Part shown: positions 6,246-6,329 of the stretch, piece by piece
Layout: every line of letters starts with the position of its first letter
Numbering within the stretch: the stretch's first letter is position 1
DNA from: Helicobacteraceae bacterium
GTDB taxonomy: Bacteria > Campylobacterota > Campylobacteria > Campylobacterales > SZUA-545
Direction: 5' to 3'
Length of the DNA: 6,329 bases
Assembly (NCBI GenBank): GCA_003250175.1
Contig: QKHD01000179.1
Coordinates: forward strand, 1 to 6,329
Translations under genes and position numbers: made by a program
The notes under the pieces: model-generated
Told to the model about the DNA's origin: nothing
What the model saw: the letters and a program-made list of their open reading frames with translations, nothing else
Databases searched by the model: none

Positions 6246-6329
6246 TTATTTGGGGTATTCCGTATGGCAGTACGTCGCTCCGGCGGCGCAGCAGCCGTCC
6301 GTGACACCCAATGCTTTTAGTTCGCCGTC
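6246..6329 (-). CDS. C-terminal end of an unidentified gene with a Cys/His-rich tail (partial)
   Basis: A stop-free frame enters from the right edge and gives 27 residues before TAA at 6248-6246. The tail contains adjacent cysteines at visible residues 13-14, then a Cys-His pair at 21-22, in the pattern CC-x6-CH, and ends EYPK. Only ten bases separate its stop from the nosL ATG, and the nosL ribosome-binding site abuts the stop, which is typical of operon junctions. The cluster of three cysteines and a histidine suggests metal binding, which would fit the neighbours. The fragment is too short to name a family, and an open frame this short could occur by chance. The stop-to-ribosome-site junction is the main argument that it is real. 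Confidence 0.5.
   Translation of the reverse strand, partial: DGELKALGVTDGCCAAGATYCHTEYPK

Noticed and set aside
5675..6304. 209-codon open frame on the plus strand
   Set aside because: It is antisense to nosL, which has a lipobox and NosL cysteine motifs.
6236..6307. Extended nosL start at a GTG at 6307
   Set aside because: It would add 24 residues before the signal peptide and overlap the upstream gene's tail. The ATG at 6235 has a ribosome-binding site and a normal lipoprotein signal.

Overview
The window looks like part of a Gram-negative bacterial chromosome. All supported genes lie on the minus strand, so the cluster is transcribed from high to low coordinates. A TonB-dependent outer-membrane receptor, a lipoprotein with a lipobox, and a polyferredoxin fused to a NosL domain together suggest a respiratory Gram-negative organism. 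I lean towards a sulfur/hydrogen-oxidising member of the Campylobacterota with moderate G+C, but this rests on remembered protein style, not on a search.

In transcription order the layout is: (1) 6329-6246, the last 27 codons of an unidentified gene with a Cys/His-rich tail; (2) 6235-5684, a NosL-family copper-binding lipoprotein; (3) 5632-5300, a small single-span membrane protein of unknown function, probably starting at GTG; (4) a 144-bp non-coding gap, 5299-5156, AT-rich next to the following gene; (5) 5155-3053, a TonB-dependent receptor; (6) 3043-1172, a membrane polyferredoxin with four cysteine clusters, about nine predicted membrane spans, a His-rich linker and a complete C-terminal NosL domain; (7) a 63-bp gap, 1171-1109, with a 9-bp perfect inverted repeat; (8) 1108 to the left edge, a Na+/phosphate cotransporter-family protein that runs off the window.

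The central genes suggest a copper acquisition and delivery module. The receptor would bring copper across the outer membrane. The two NosL domains, one lipid-anchored and one tethered to the inner membrane, would bind Cu(I) in the periplasm. The FeS-cluster membrane part of the fusion could carry electrons from the cytoplasm to reduce Cu(II) to Cu(I), as proposed for the related CcoG family. No nosZ, cytochrome oxidase or other cuproenzyme lies in the window, so the client enzyme is unknown. The phosphate-transporter gene is probably a separate unit downstream.

I saw no tRNA, rRNA, CRISPR array, insertion sequence or convincing intrinsic terminator.
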